Part shown: in pieces, positions 14,659-23,042 of the stretch
Position numbering within the stretch: the stretch's first letter is position 1
Layout of the letters: every line of letters starts with the position of its first letter
From: CAZPMT01 sp964587655
GTDB taxonomy: Bacteria; Hydrogenedentota; Hydrogenedentia; Hydrogenedentales; SLHB01
Reading direction: 5' to 3'
DNA: 31,691 nucleotides
Assembly (NCBI GenBank): GCA_964587655.1
Contig: CAZPMT010000058.1
Coordinates: 1-31,691, forward strand
Made by a program: the position numbers and the translations under genes
The notes under the pieces: generated by a model
Databases searched by the model: none
The model's input: only the letters and a program-made list of their open reading frames with translations
Told to the model about the DNA's origin: nothing

Positions 14659-15765
14659 ATGGGAATCATCAGCCGATATATCATGCGGCAGATCGCCGTG
14701 CCTGCGCTGCTGGCCGTCAGCGCCATCGCCGTAGTAGGGGTCTCGAACGAGATCCAGGAACGCATCGGCAAGCTCCCGGTCGCTCAGATGACCTTCGGCG
14801 ATATCGCGCGTCTCTCGCTCTATCTCCTGCCGACCCTCGTTGCGTTCATTGCGCCGATCATGTACATGCTGGGCATTCTGCTGGCCTTTGGACGCCTTTC
14901 GCAGAACAACGAGATCGTCGCGATGAAGGCCGCGGGCATTCCGTTGCGCCGCACCATCCTGCCGGTGATCGTCGTGGGCGCGTTCTTGAGCGTGCTTTCC
15001 TTTTTCGTGCAGGACCGCGTGCAACCGTGGGCGGTTCGGAAGGTGATGGATCTGATGTACAGCGAACTGCCCCTGCGCATCACGCTCGATGCGCTGCCAT
15101 CGGGCGTCATGCAGGACTACGCCGGGTGGGGCGTCTACATCGGGAAGAAGGATCTCAAGGCCGGCATGCTCGAGGATATCGTCATCCTCAAACCGGAGGA
15201 AGCCGGGGGCGCGTCAGCCTACTACGCCGATTCAGCCCAACTGATCAGCGAAGGCGGTCACACGAAGCTGTTCATGAACAACCTGCACCTGATCCCGCCG
15301 GGGGAAAGCGGATACGTCACGATGCTCAGCGCACCGACGGCCTGGCTCGGCGTGCCGCAGATGCCAACCGACCGGCCGCCGCGGACAAGACGCGAATGCT
15401 CGCTCGATGAGCTCATGGCGAAGGAGGGGACACTCAAGAACGCGTTCGAGACGACACAGTCCGAGTCGTCCCGCACGGAGCTCGCGAATTATCGCGTCGA
15501 GATCGCCACACGTCTGTCACTGCCGTTCGCGTGTCTGGCGGTTACACTGGCGGCTGCGCCGCTGGGGGCTCGCGCTCGGCGCGCGGGAAGACCCTACACG
15601 TTCGCCGTGGGCTTTGCGATCATCCTTGTATACTATGTGTTGACTTTGGCGACCGAGCCGAAATCCCTGTCGCCGCTCTGGCTCATGATCTCGATAAGCT
15701 GGATCCCGAACGTGGCGGTTGGGCTGGCCGGCATCGGTCTCATTTGGAAGGTGGACCGCGTATGA
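14659..15765 (+). CDS. lptF: LptF/LptG family permease (first copy)
   Basis: A 368-aa inner-membrane protein of the YjgP/YjgQ family. Transmembrane segments lie near residues 12-28, 54-78 and 95-118 before, and about 280-300, 312-330 and 340-362 after, a large periplasmic jelly-roll domain. The cytoplasmic FGRLSQNNEIVAMKAAGIPLRR stretch between TM2 and TM3 is a family hallmark that contacts the LptB ATPase. LptF, LptG and LptB2 extract lipopolysaccharide from the inner membrane and feed it to LptC. It overlaps lptG by ATGA. lptB is not in the window. The nearest AGGAG is 15 nt before the ATG, so translation initiation may be weak or coupled to the upstream gene. Confidence 0.9.
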   Translation: MGIISRYIMRQIAVPALLAVSAIAVVGVSNEIQERIGKLPVAQMTFGDIARLSLYLLPTLVAFIAPIMYMLGILLAFGRLSQNNEIVAMKAAGIPLRRTILPVIVVGAFLSVLSFFVQDRVQPWAVRKVMDLMYSELPLRITLDALPSGVMQDYAGWGVYIGKKDLKAGMLEDIVILKPEEAGGASAYYADSAQLISEGGHTKLFMNNLHLIPPGESGYVTMLSAPTAWLGVPQMPTDRPPRTRRECSLDELMAKEGTLKNAFETTQSESSRTELANYRVEIATRLSLPFACLAVTLAAAPLGARARRAGRPYTFAVGFAIILVYYVLTLATEPKSLSPLWLMISISWIPNVAVGLAGIGLIWKVDRV

Positions 15766-16883
15766 CGCTCGCCGATCTTGCGCTCTCAACGCGGGTCACC
15801 CTGCTTGATCGCTATCTCGGCGGGCAAATGCTCACCACGCTCGTCAAGACCATCGTTTCGCTCGTGTTGTTGTTCATCCTGGTGGATTTTCTGACTCAAC
15901 GGCGGAACGAGTTCCTGAAGCGCGACGTCCCCTGGGACGTGATGCTGGGGTACTACGCGCTTTCCATCCCGAAGATCCTCGCAAAGTACCAGGTGGCTTC
16001 GCTCTCGGTGCTGGCATCGGCCCTGCTGGTGTTCGGCCAGGCGGCGCAGAACAATGAAGTCACCGCCGCCCTCGCCGGAGGGATCAGTCTGCGAAGGATC
16101 GTGCGGATGCCCGTTCTGATCGCCGCGGCGCTAGCGATAGGCATGTTCCTCTTTGAAGATACGCTGGGCGCGGTGTCGAACCGCGCGCTGGAAAAGCTCG
16201 AAGCGCGGTACTTCCCCAATAGTAAGCAGCGGGAACGGCCCGGTACGACCTGGCCCTATCTCGAAAACGGCTGGACGTGTCACATCATGAAGTTCAACCG
16301 CGCGGCATTGACCGGCGAACGCGTGCTCATGCATTCGTTTCGCGAGGATGCGGTCGAACAGATCACGGCGAAGCGCATCTATTGGGACGACGCGGTACGG
16401 GAATGGCTTATCGAAGACGGCGGCTGGCTCATCCTCGATCCGAAAAGGGAATGGCAGGGGCCCGTGAACCGGGTGACGCAGCAGGCCGCGCCGATCGACG
16501 AAACGCCGGAGGAACTCTTCGCCCTCGAGGAGCCGCCAGAAACCAAGAGCCTCAACGGTCTGCGGGCGGACATTCACCGCGCGGAACGCCGCGGCGTGCC
16601 CGTAAGGCGACATTGGACCGATTTCCACGCCAAGCTTTCGGAACCCGCGCTGTGCTTTATCATGATCTTCCTTGCGATCCCCTTCGCAATCCGCCTCAAT
16701 CGCGGCGGACTCGCGATCGGGCTGGGCGTCAGCGTTGCGGTGGCCGTGCTCTACCTCGTGCTCTCGCGCGTGGCGATTGGACTCGGACACATCGACCGCG
16801 CGCCACCGTTGTTGGCTGCATGGATGACAAACGTCCTTTTCCTGGTGGTAGGACTTGTCCTGCTGCGCAAGACGCCGACGTGA
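15762..16883 (+). CDS. lptG: LptF/LptG family permease (second copy)
   Basis: A 373-aa protein with the same architecture as the preceding gene: three N-terminal and three C-terminal membrane segments flanking a periplasmic beta domain. The coupling-helix segment FGQAAQNNEVTAALAGGISLRR lies near 90-111. It is the second permease of the lipopolysaccharide extractor. I use the ATG at 15762, which overlaps the lptF stop by 4 nt; the frame is open further upstream inside lptF but that is not a real extension. Adjacent lptF-lptG is the usual order in diderm bacteria. The gene ends 157 nt before a convergent gene, with a strong foldback repeat in between. Confidence 0.9.
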   Translation: MTLADLALSTRVTLLDRYLGGQMLTTLVKTIVSLVLLFILVDFLTQRRNEFLKRDVPWDVMLGYYALSIPKILAKYQVASLSVLASALLVFGQAAQNNEVTAALAGGISLRRIVRMPVLIAAALAIGMFLFEDTLGAVSNRALEKLEARYFPNSKQRERPGTTWPYLENGWTCHIMKFNRAALTGERVLMHSFREDAVEQITAKRIYWDDAVREWLIEDGGWLILDPKREWQGPVNRVTQQAAPIDETPEELFALEEPPETKSLNGLRADIHRAERRGVPVRRHWTDFHAKLSEPALCFIMIFLAIPFAIRLNRGGLAIGLGVSVAVAVLYLVLSRVAIGLGHIDRAPPLLAAWMTNVLFLVVGLVLLRKTPT

Positions 16884-16929
16884 TTCGCAACGCGCCCTGG
16901 CCAGCGGTTTAGGTTATGCATCCGTCGTC

Positions 16930-17012
16930 CTCTGCGTTTCTCTGCGTCCTCCGCGACTCTGCGTTGGGAAATTTTCAACGCAGAGTCGCGGAGGACGCAG
17001 AGAAACGCAGAG
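16930..17012. repeat. Foldback element with perfect 37-nt arms
   Basis: Arms 16930-16966 and 16976-17012 are exact reverse complements around a 9-nt AT-rich loop (GGAAATTTT). The arms are built from iterated CTCTGCGT-like words. It lies between the convergent ends of lptG and the deacetylase-like gene and could act as a bidirectional terminator. The word pattern resembles dispersed repeats common in many uncultured bacterial genomes (from memory). Confidence 0.85.
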
Positions 17013-17039
17013 CGTGTTCATTGCTCAATCGCAGACATG

Positions 17040-17897
17040 TCAGCGCCGTCCGCCGGCAAGATGCTGCTTGCGCAGCATGTCGCGGTACAGATCCGCAAAT
17101 GTCCCCGCCTCGAGTTTCCGTTCCCGCACATACTTGAAAGTGATATCGAGCATCCGCATCGCGGGGTCGAACATGTTCAGACTCCATGGATGCCAGATCA
17201 GGCTTGCCTGCGGCATGTTTTCGGCCAGCGCCCGGTCGATAAAGGGCTTGTTGTTGAACGCGAATTCCTCTTCCGGCGTCTCGACGTAGCGATCTGGGAT
17301 CGTCTCGGGCATCACGGGCGGAAACAGCAGTACGCGGACGGGGCCGCACTTGTTGTTGCCTTTCAACAGGTTCTCGTGCCAGCCGCAGGGCGGAAGTTCC
17401 CACAGATGGGGATAGCCGTGTTCCGCATACGTGAAAGGACGCACCAGCAACGACGGCAGCGACCAGTGCGGGCCCCACGCCAGCGAACTCACGTATCCGT
17501 AGCCGGCCTCGTGCACGAGGCGCAGGGCTTCCGGCGCGCTCTTGAGGCCGTCGTTGGTCCCGACTGGCGTGCGGAACCCAATCACATCGCAGCCGAAGGC
17601 GTCCTCAAGCCGCTTCTTGCTGTCCACGATCTCGTGCGGAAACCGGTCGAGTGGACCCGCCTTGCCGAACTCCGGCGTGTCGCTCACCACCATGTGTGAG
17701 TAAGAGTGGCAGGCGACCTCGAAGAGTGGGTGGCCCTTCAGCATGGCCGCGTATTCGACGCCCTGCAAGTCGAGAAGCTGCGCCACGATGAAGAACGTGG
17801 CGGGCGTCTCATGCTTCTCGTGCATCTCCACGATCTTGCGCACTGCGTCGAGGCACTCGGGGGTTTCCGTATCGTAGGCGGCGATGTATAACGTCAT
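17040..17897 (-). CDS. Polysaccharide deacetylase (NodB-like) family protein
   Basis: A 285-aa protein with the NodB/CE4-type layout. The N-terminal strand YIAAYDTET provides Asp9, CHSYSH (63-68) gives the metal-binding H-x-x-x-H, and FRTPVGTNDG (108-117) corresponds to the R-x-P motif. Members remove N- or O-acetyl groups from sugars in chitin, peptidoglycan or exopolysaccharide, and some act on other amides. There is no signal peptide, so a cytoplasmic substrate is likely. I start at 17897, preceded by GAGGG, instead of the longer frame that runs into the upstream binding-protein gene. It begins 10 nt after that gene's stop, so the two are probably co-transcribed, which may link deacetylation to the imported compound. 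Confidence 0.82.
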   Translation of the reverse strand: MTLYIAAYDTETPECLDAVRKIVEMHEKHETPATFFIVAQLLDLQGVEYAAMLKGHPLFEVACHSYSHMVVSDTPEFGKAGPLDRFPHEIVDSKKRLEDAFGCDVIGFRTPVGTNDGLKSAPEALRLVHEAGYGYVSSLAWGPHWSLPSLLVRPFTYAEHGYPHLWELPPCGWHENLLKGNNKCGPVRVLLFPPVMPETIPDRYVETPEEEFAFNNKPFIDRALAENMPQASLIWHPWSLNMFDPAMRMLDITFKYVRERKLEAGTFADLYRDMLRKQHLAGGRR

Positions 17898-17907
17898 TTC
17901 ATCACCC

Positions 17908-19566
17908 TCAATGGTACCGCTGGAGGTCCGCGGGCGTCCACCACTCGCGCGAGTCCAATCCAAACTTGTACACCTTCACTCCGTGGAACCGCTTATCGAG
18001 CGCCTCGAGTTCCTGGATGCAAAACATGAACGTGTACGGCTGTTCCTCGTGCAGGATCGCGTCGAACCGGTGGTACATTGCGACACGCTTGTCCTGATCG
18101 AATTCCGGGCGCGCCTGGTCCATGATGAGGTCGGCCTCTTCGTTCTTGAAGCCGACGAAATTGGAGCCCTTGTCCGCCTGCGACGAGTGCCACACCTGAT
18201 ACGGGTCGCCCTCGATGGGCGGTCCGGACCAACCCAGCCGCACGGCCTCGAAGTTCCGCGTATCCACGCGTTCGAGGAGCGTAGCCCATTCAAGGCTGCG
18301 GATGGTCATACCAATCCCGGCCCGTTTAAGTTCCTCTTGGTATACCGTGGCGATCTGTTCGTCTTCCGAAGAGCCGGACCGGACAATCAACTCGAACCGA
18401 AACGGCGCGCCGTCCTTGTCTCGGACGCCGTCGCCGTCGGTATCCCTCCACCCGGCGCCTTCAAGAAGCTGCTTGGCCTGCGCGGGATCGAACGGCCACG
18501 GCTCGATGCTCTTGTCGTACTCGGGGCTCTCGACGAAGAACTCGCCCGTGACCTGCTTGCCAAGGCCGTAGTAGATCGTCTCGAGGATGAGTTTCCGATC
18601 TAGGAGCATCGTCAAAGCGCGGCGAACCATCCTGTCCTGGAACTGCGGGCACCGCAGGTTCCACCCAATGTAGGAGTAGAATGAGCCGTAATATTTGTAC
18701 TTGTTGAACTTGGCCTCGAACTCCGGTTTGGACGCACGGTTCACCCAGAGTTCGGGCGTAAGGTTCATATAGTCGAGCTCTTGGCGTTCGAGAACCTGGA
18801 AGGCCGCGTTGGCGTTTGTGATGATCTTGAAAACGCGTTTCAGAAGATGCGGCTTCTCCCGCCAGTATTTCTCGTTGCGCGCGAGCGTAATATCCATGCC
18901 CGTCTCCCACCGCTCGAAGACGTACGGTCCCGAACCGACGGGATTGCGGTTGTTCGGGTGTTGGTTGAAGGCGCCCTGGCTGTAAATATGGCGCGGCAGG
19001 ATCTCGAGTCCCCCCAGCATTCGCAGGTGCTTGAAGTAAGGTTTCTTGCACGTGTACCGCACGGTGTAATCGTCAACGGCTTCACAAGAGGCGACGTCTT
19101 GAAAGTAGTTGCGAAGGTGCGGGGCGTCCGTCGTCGGGTCCATCAGCTTGTCAAACGTGAATTTCACGTCCTGCGCAGTCAACGGCATTCCGTCTGAGAA
19201 GCAGGCGTTCTTGTAGAGCTTGAACGTGTAGGTCAGACGGTCGGACGAGATCTCCCAGGACTCCGCCACGCGCGGCTTCACGGCCAACGTCTCGTTGTCC
19301 GAATCGAGCAGCGACTCGAAGATGTAGGACATGACCATTGAGGCTGGCGCTTCGGAAGAGGTCAGCGGATTGAGGTGTGCCGGTTCCCCCGCAAGATGCA
19401 AGATCAGCCAGTCCCCGTCGGCGGGGGCGCCCGACGCCTCCGGTGTTCCGCCCGGCGGAGGGGATGCCGATGGCGGAGGGGGCGACGCGTTCCCGCATGC
19501 GCTTAGCGCCACCGGGATCAGAACGAGACAGAGAAGTCGCAACAGAACAGCAGTATTGAGGTTCAT
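17908..19566 (-). CDS. Second oligopeptide/nickel-type solute-binding lipoprotein
   Basis: A 552-aa SBP family 5 protein. The leader ends LIPVALSAC with lipidated Cys24, followed by a Pro/Ser/Ala-rich linker (about 25-50). Family segments include EPAHLNPLTSSE, ESLLDSDNETLAVKPRVAESW, YTFKLYKNACFSDGMPLTAQDVKFTF and VRRALTMLLDR. It would bind peptides, opines or sugars in the periplasm. No permease or ATPase is adjacent; its partner gene is a polysaccharide deacetylase 10 nt downstream. The start at 19566 has GGAG 6 nt before it. The frame stays open far upstream through a tandem repeat, but that part has no protein-like character. It is clearly diverged from the oppA-like protein at 10902-12530. 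Confidence 0.88.
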   Translation of the reverse strand: MNLNTAVLLRLLCLVLIPVALSACGNASPPPPSASPPPGGTPEASGAPADGDWLILHLAGEPAHLNPLTSSEAPASMVMSYIFESLLDSDNETLAVKPRVAESWEISSDRLTYTFKLYKNACFSDGMPLTAQDVKFTFDKLMDPTTDAPHLRNYFQDVASCEAVDDYTVRYTCKKPYFKHLRMLGGLEILPRHIYSQGAFNQHPNNRNPVGSGPYVFERWETGMDITLARNEKYWREKPHLLKRVFKIITNANAAFQVLERQELDYMNLTPELWVNRASKPEFEAKFNKYKYYGSFYSYIGWNLRCPQFQDRMVRRALTMLLDRKLILETIYYGLGKQVTGEFFVESPEYDKSIEPWPFDPAQAKQLLEGAGWRDTDGDGVRDKDGAPFRFELIVRSGSSEDEQIATVYQEELKRAGIGMTIRSLEWATLLERVDTRNFEAVRLGWSGPPIEGDPYQVWHSSQADKGSNFVGFKNEEADLIMDQARPEFDQDKRVAMYHRFDAILHEEQPYTFMFCIQELEALDKRFHGVKVYKFGLDSREWWTPADLQRYH

Positions 19567-19658
19567 AAGGCGCTCCATAGTGCGAACGCAAGGGCACGCT
19601 CGGGGCCGATCTTGCGCGGATACTATCATAGCCGCCGCCCTTCGTGGAAGCGGCGTCC

Positions 19659-19742
19659 TCGCCGCTTTCCAGACGCGACGGGGATGTCGCCGCTTTCCAA
19701 ACGCGACGGGGACGTCGCCGCTTTCCAAACGCGACGGGGACG
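19659..19742. repeat. Three tandem copies of a 28-nt unit
   Basis: Units at 19659-19686, 19687-19714 and 19715-19742 are identical in copies 2 and 3; copy 1 differs at two positions. A partial fourth begins at 19743. Each unit starts TCGCCGCTTTCC and contains ACGCGACGGGGA. The sequence just before (19646-19655, GGAAGCGGCG) can pair with the CGCCGCTTTCC of the units. It sits in the divergent gap between the binding-protein and sodB genes. Confidence 0.85.
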
Positions 19743-19849
19743 TCGCGACCACAGCAAGCCCGGATCGCGTTCGCGGAATATTGGCGGCCTCCTGGGTGTA
19801 TAGATACGGGTGCACACAAAACATGTCGAACCGCAGAAAGGATATAACC

Positions 19850-20437
19850 ATGGCTATCACTTTGCCGCCGCTTCCGTTTGCTCAAGACGCGCTCGAACCC
19901 GTCATCAGCGCGGAGACCCTCCAGTTCCATTACGGCAAACATCACCAGGCCTATGTGACGAACCTGAACAAGCTCATCGAAGGTACGCCCCTGGCCGGCA
20001 AGCCGCTCGAGGAGATCGTCCTCGGCAGCGACGGCGGCGTCTTCAACAATGCCGCCCAAGTCTGGAACCACACTTTCTACTGGTCCGGGCTGAAGCCGGG
20101 CGCCGAGGGACCGTCCGGTGCGCTTGCTGAGGCGATTCAGCGCGACTGCGGTTCGGTCGACAAGCTGAAGGAGGCGCTGCTTGACGCCGCAAAGACCCAG
20201 TTTGGCTCAGGCTGGGTGTGGCTGGTCTTCGACGGTGGACACCTCAAGGCGGTCAAGACCGGCAACGCGGACACGCCGATGAAACACGGCCAGACCGCGC
20301 TCTGGGTCATCGATGTCTGGGAACACGCGTACTACATCGACTATCGCAACGATCGGCCAAAGTACGCGCAGCAGGTGCTTGACAACCTGATCAATTGGGA
20401 TTTCGTCGCCGCCAATTTCGCGAACGCGATAAAGTAA
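19850..20437 (+). CDS. sodB: Superoxide dismutase, iron type
   Basis: A 195-aa Fe/Mn superoxide dismutase, normal length. It converts superoxide to oxygen and hydrogen peroxide in the cytoplasm. Metal ligands are all present: H27 (FHYGKHH), H74 (VWNHTFYW), D155 and H159 (DVWEHAYYIDY). The FNNAAQVWNHTFYW segment (65-78) and FGSGWVWLV (118-126) favour the iron form. AGAAAGGA lies about 8 nt before the ATG at 19850. The frame is open upstream to 19331 but that region includes the tandem repeat and the opposite-strand gene. It is probably monocistronic, ending in a stem-loop at 20440-20470. Its presence shows that the organism meets oxygen at least occasionally. Confidence 0.96.
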   Translation: MAITLPPLPFAQDALEPVISAETLQFHYGKHHQAYVTNLNKLIEGTPLAGKPLEEIVLGSDGGVFNNAAQVWNHTFYWSGLKPGAEGPSGALAEAIQRDCGSVDKLKEALLDAAKTQFGSGWVWLVFDGGHLKAVKTGNADTPMKHGQTALWVIDVWEHAYYIDYRNDRPKYAQQVLDNLINWDFVAANFANAIK

Positions 20438-20439
20438 CA

Positions 20440-20470
20440 CCACTGTTTGTCGTCGTTTGACAAACTGTGG
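20440..20470. repeat. 12-7-12 stem-loop repeat, copy 1; likely terminator of sodB
   Basis: Arms 20440-20451 and 20459-20470 pair at 11 of 12 positions around a 7-nt loop, with GTTTGTC/GACAAAC cores. It begins 3 nt after the sodB stop and lies 14 nt from the end of the convergent dehydrogenase gene. A near-identical element occurs at 28476-28506. Confidence 0.7.
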
Positions 20471-20483
20471 CGAACAGGGCGCG

Positions 20484-21788
20484 TCACACTACGCCCACCT
20501 CCGCCGCCAGGTCGAGAATGGTGAAACGGTTGCGCAGAAACCGCGCAAACCGCAGGGCGTTTCTGTATTCCTCGAGGGGCGCGAGCAGGCCTTCCGGTTC
20601 GGCCGCGCCGCCCGCTTCACGGATCGCCCGCGCAACGGTCTCCGCCGGGAGAAGCTCCTTTTCGAGGGCCGCCTGCAATTCGGGCAGGCCCTTCCTGAAC
20701 TTCTCGATCTCGATGCGCATCTTATCGCGGTCGAGGGCCTTCTGCCGCCACTGCGAGAGGACCTCCGGCGCCACGGCCCCCCAATCCTCCTCGATCCATC
20801 GCTCAATCTGTTCCTCGCTCGGTTGCTGGTCGAGAAGCGCTTCGACGTCCATTTTCGCCGGTTCGAGGGCCAGCACCTTCTCCCACAGACCCAAAGTGTA
20901 AACCGTTCCCACACCCACCTGCGCCCCATGGAGGTCATTCGGCGTCTTTTTCGTCGCGTGCTTCATGTCGAGGTAATGCGAAATGAGATGTTCGCCGCCG
21001 GAAGCCGGCGCGGAAGATCCGGCCACGACCATCGAAAACCCGGCCAGCATCAACGCTTCGAGCACCACCGCCACGGCTTCCGGATCCCGTTGCGCCACGC
21101 GCGGCGCCGCCTCGAGCAGCCGTTCCTGCGTCCCCTCGAAGAAGTCGCCCGGGCGTCGGCAGAAATATTCGCCGCGCAGGAAATGCGCCGTGTACCAGTC
21201 CGACGACGACGAATTCTTCGACAGAAAATCGCCCACGCCCGCCGCCGCCATCTTCGCCGGGGCCATCGCAACCACTTCGGGGTCGGCGAAGACACCGATG
21301 GCCGGCGTGACAGGGCTTGTGCGCTTCAGTCCCCGGACCTTCATGGCGACGATGGACGACGTATAGCCGTTCATCGAAGCCGCCGTGGCGAAAAGCAGCA
21401 CGGGACGCCGCAGTTTGTCGCCGGCGTACTTGGCGAGGTCGCACAGCGTCCCTGAACCGATGGCGACGAAGAAATCGGCATCCCGTCCGATTCGCGCCAC
21501 CTCTTCGCCGAGCGCCTCGGTCGCTTTGAGCGGGTCGGGGCCGTAGATCTGCTCGATGCATTTCTTCCCGGCTGCCGAAAGCGCCGACAGCACAGATTCT
21601 CCGCCGGCGCGGCGCGTGTTCTCGTCCGACACGACAAGGCACGTCGTACCGCATTTCTCCCGCGCGAACGCGGCCAAGCGCGGCCCAGCGCCTTCGCCAA
21701 GGTAGCAAGCCTCGATTGGCAGGTCGTGCCGCACGCCGCACTCACACTCGAACGATTTCCCCAGACTGTGCCACCCCAACTTCTCCAT
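20484..21788 (-). CDS. sn-glycerol-1-phosphate dehydrogenase family protein
   Basis: A 434-aa protein of the iron-alcohol-dehydrogenase-like/G1PDH family (archaeal EgsA, Bacillus AraM). It has GSGTLCDLAKYA (111-122) for the dinucleotide, ATAASMNGYTSS (135-145), and candidate Zn ligands D187 (GVGDFLS), H267 (GGEHLISH) and H287 (LHGAQVGVGT), with spacing close to that of archaeal enzymes. The reaction reduces dihydroxyacetone phosphate to sn-glycerol-1-phosphate, the stereoisomer used in archaeal-type ether lipids. The C-terminal 130 residues are helical and typical of the longer bacterial members. GGAG precedes the ATG at 21788 by 9 nt, and a strong promoter is visible. In bacteria the role is less clear: special lipids, or a related polyol phosphate as substrate. 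Confidence 0.85.
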   Translation of the reverse strand: MEKLGWHSLGKSFECECGVRHDLPIEACYLGEGAGPRLAAFAREKCGTTCLVVSDENTRRAGGESVLSALSAAGKKCIEQIYGPDPLKATEALGEEVARIGRDADFFVAIGSGTLCDLAKYAGDKLRRPVLLFATAASMNGYTSSIVAMKVRGLKRTSPVTPAIGVFADPEVVAMAPAKMAAAGVGDFLSKNSSSSDWYTAHFLRGEYFCRRPGDFFEGTQERLLEAAPRVAQRDPEAVAVVLEALMLAGFSMVVAGSSAPASGGEHLISHYLDMKHATKKTPNDLHGAQVGVGTVYTLGLWEKVLALEPAKMDVEALLDQQPSEEQIERWIEEDWGAVAPEVLSQWRQKALDRDKMRIEIEKFRKGLPELQAALEKELLPAETVARAIREAGGAAEPEGLLAPLEEYRNALRFARFLRNRFTILDLAAEVGVV

Positions 21789-21864
21789 TCAAAAGAACTC
21801 CTCTACTTCTCTCTCGATCAATGCGTCGCGCACCAGGCTTCCGCACCGCGTGATCGCCTTCGGT

Positions 21865-21893
21865 AGTATACGCCTCGGAGAGGGTATTGTCAG
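21865..21893 (-). promoter_or_regulatory. Strong sigma70-like promoter for the G1P dehydrogenase gene
   Basis: Minus-strand CTGACA (21893-21888) and TATACT (21870-21865) are exactly 17 nt apart. A leader of about 70 nt is predicted. Confidence 0.65.
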
Positions 21894-22194
21894 CCTGCGC
21901 CGCCAATCCAGCGTCGCCCTAACCCCTTTCATGAATTGCATTGCCACTCAAATGCCGAGTTTAGGGTGAACGGCGTGGACAATCTTGTAGACGCTTTCGG
22001 AGGTTATCCCTGTCACTTATGGCGATTCATTATGTCGCGGCTACCGCGGGAAGTCTCGTTTCTCGTACGCTCACGACCCATTTCCGTCTAAGGATGCCTC
22101 CAGATATTTATCTCTTGACTTTTGTCCGAACTTATGCTTCAATAATGGACGGTCGTATACTGTTTGGGCTTGCGTTGAAAGAAGGCTGCGTGAC
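21894..22194. other. Non-coding divergent region upstream of the TetR gene
   Basis: This 301-nt stretch lies between divergent genes, holds no convincing gene and is AT-richer than its surroundings. A TTGACT at 22115-22120 with TTCAAT 17 nt on (22138-22143) could drive the TetR gene, and a TATACT at 22156-22161 is also present. I see no clear operator palindrome by eye. Confidence 0.4.
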
Positions 22195-22962
22195 ATGAGG
22201 GGCAAGCAGAAAGAGATCCAGGCGCGAGAAGCGCACTTCATGCGCATTGCACGGGAAATCCTGCTCCGGGAAGGGTATCAAGGGGTGTCGATCAGCCGTG
22301 TGGCCGAGGAGACGCGGTTCTCGAAAGGCACCGTGTATCAGCTCTTCGCCTCGAAGGAGGAACTTATAACGGCGCTGGGGATGCAGTGCCGTGTCACACT
22401 GCTGGAGACCATCCGGAAGGCGGCGGGTTTTGCCGGGCGCACGCGTGAACGCATGGTCGTCATCGGCGAGGCGATGGCATTCTATTCGAAGTACCACGCG
22501 GACGATCAACGGATTCTCAAGCTCATTGACGCGGAAACCATTCTCGAAAGGGTGCCGCGAAACCAGCAGGAGAAAATGAAGGGGTATGACGTTCAGGTAT
22601 TCCAGACGCTCTTGGGGATTGTCCAGGACGCGATTGTCGATGGGGACCTTGTCCTTCGGAGGGACAGCACAGCGCAGGGGCTGTGTTTCACGTTCTGGGC
22701 GATGATGGACGGCAGTTTTGCGGCAAGCATGGGTGCGGCGCCGCTCGATGAAGCGGGCATCTCCGATCCGACGGCGGAAGTAGTGCGTAACGGCCATTAC
22801 TTGATGGATGGCTATGGTTGGCGGCCCCTCTACGACGAGTGGGACTACGAAGCCACGGCGCGCCGCATCAGAACTCTCTTGTTAAGTGAGTCCGTGGCTG
22901 ATTCTGGCATGGCTCCGGCCAGGGAAAGGGACTGGCCGCTCGCTGTGGGAGATGGCGCTTAG
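22195..22962 (+). CDS. TetR/AcrR family transcriptional regulator
   Basis: A 255-aa repressor-type protein. The N-terminal DNA-binding domain is clear: AREILLREGYQGVSISRVAEETRFSKGTVYQLFASKEEL (residues 19-57), with the helix-turn-helix at about 32-51. The rest is an all-helical ligand and dimerisation domain unlike any I can assign. An extended C-terminal tail after residue 200 (rich in Trp, Tyr and Arg) is longer than usual for the family. The effector and target are unknown. The gene diverges from the G1P dehydrogenase and precedes a prepilin-like gene, so either could be a target, or it may be autoregulated. A stem-loop follows the stop directly, so it likely forms its own transcript. Confidence 0.88.
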   Translation: MRGKQKEIQAREAHFMRIAREILLREGYQGVSISRVAEETRFSKGTVYQLFASKEELITALGMQCRVTLLETIRKAAGFAGRTRERMVVIGEAMAFYSKYHADDQRILKLIDAETILERVPRNQQEKMKGYDVQVFQTLLGIVQDAIVDGDLVLRRDSTAQGLCFTFWAMMDGSFAASMGAAPLDEAGISDPTAEVVRNGHYLMDGYGWRPLYDEWDYEATARRIRTLLLSESVADSGMAPARERDWPLAVGDGA

Positions 22963-22966
22963 CGGC

Positions 22967-22990
22967 GCCGGAAAGGCAGTTCTTTCCGGC
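22967..22990 (+). terminator. Stem-loop directly after the TetR gene
   Basis: A perfect 9-bp stem (GCCGGAAAG at 22967-22975, CTTTCCGGC at 22982-22990) with a 6-nt loop starts 5 nt after the stop. No U-tract follows. Confidence 0.45.
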
Positions 22991-23042
22991 CGAAAGCGCC
23001 TTGGACTGTAACGGAAGAAAAAGGAAAAAAGGAGTATGCATC

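Noticed and set aside
19659..19742. CRISPR-like repeats
   Set aside because: The 28-nt units abut directly with no spacers, and no cas gene is present.
19331..19849. N-terminal extension of superoxide dismutase
   Set aside because: It crosses the 28-nt tandem repeat and the opposite-strand gene; the canonical start at 19850 has its own ribosome site.
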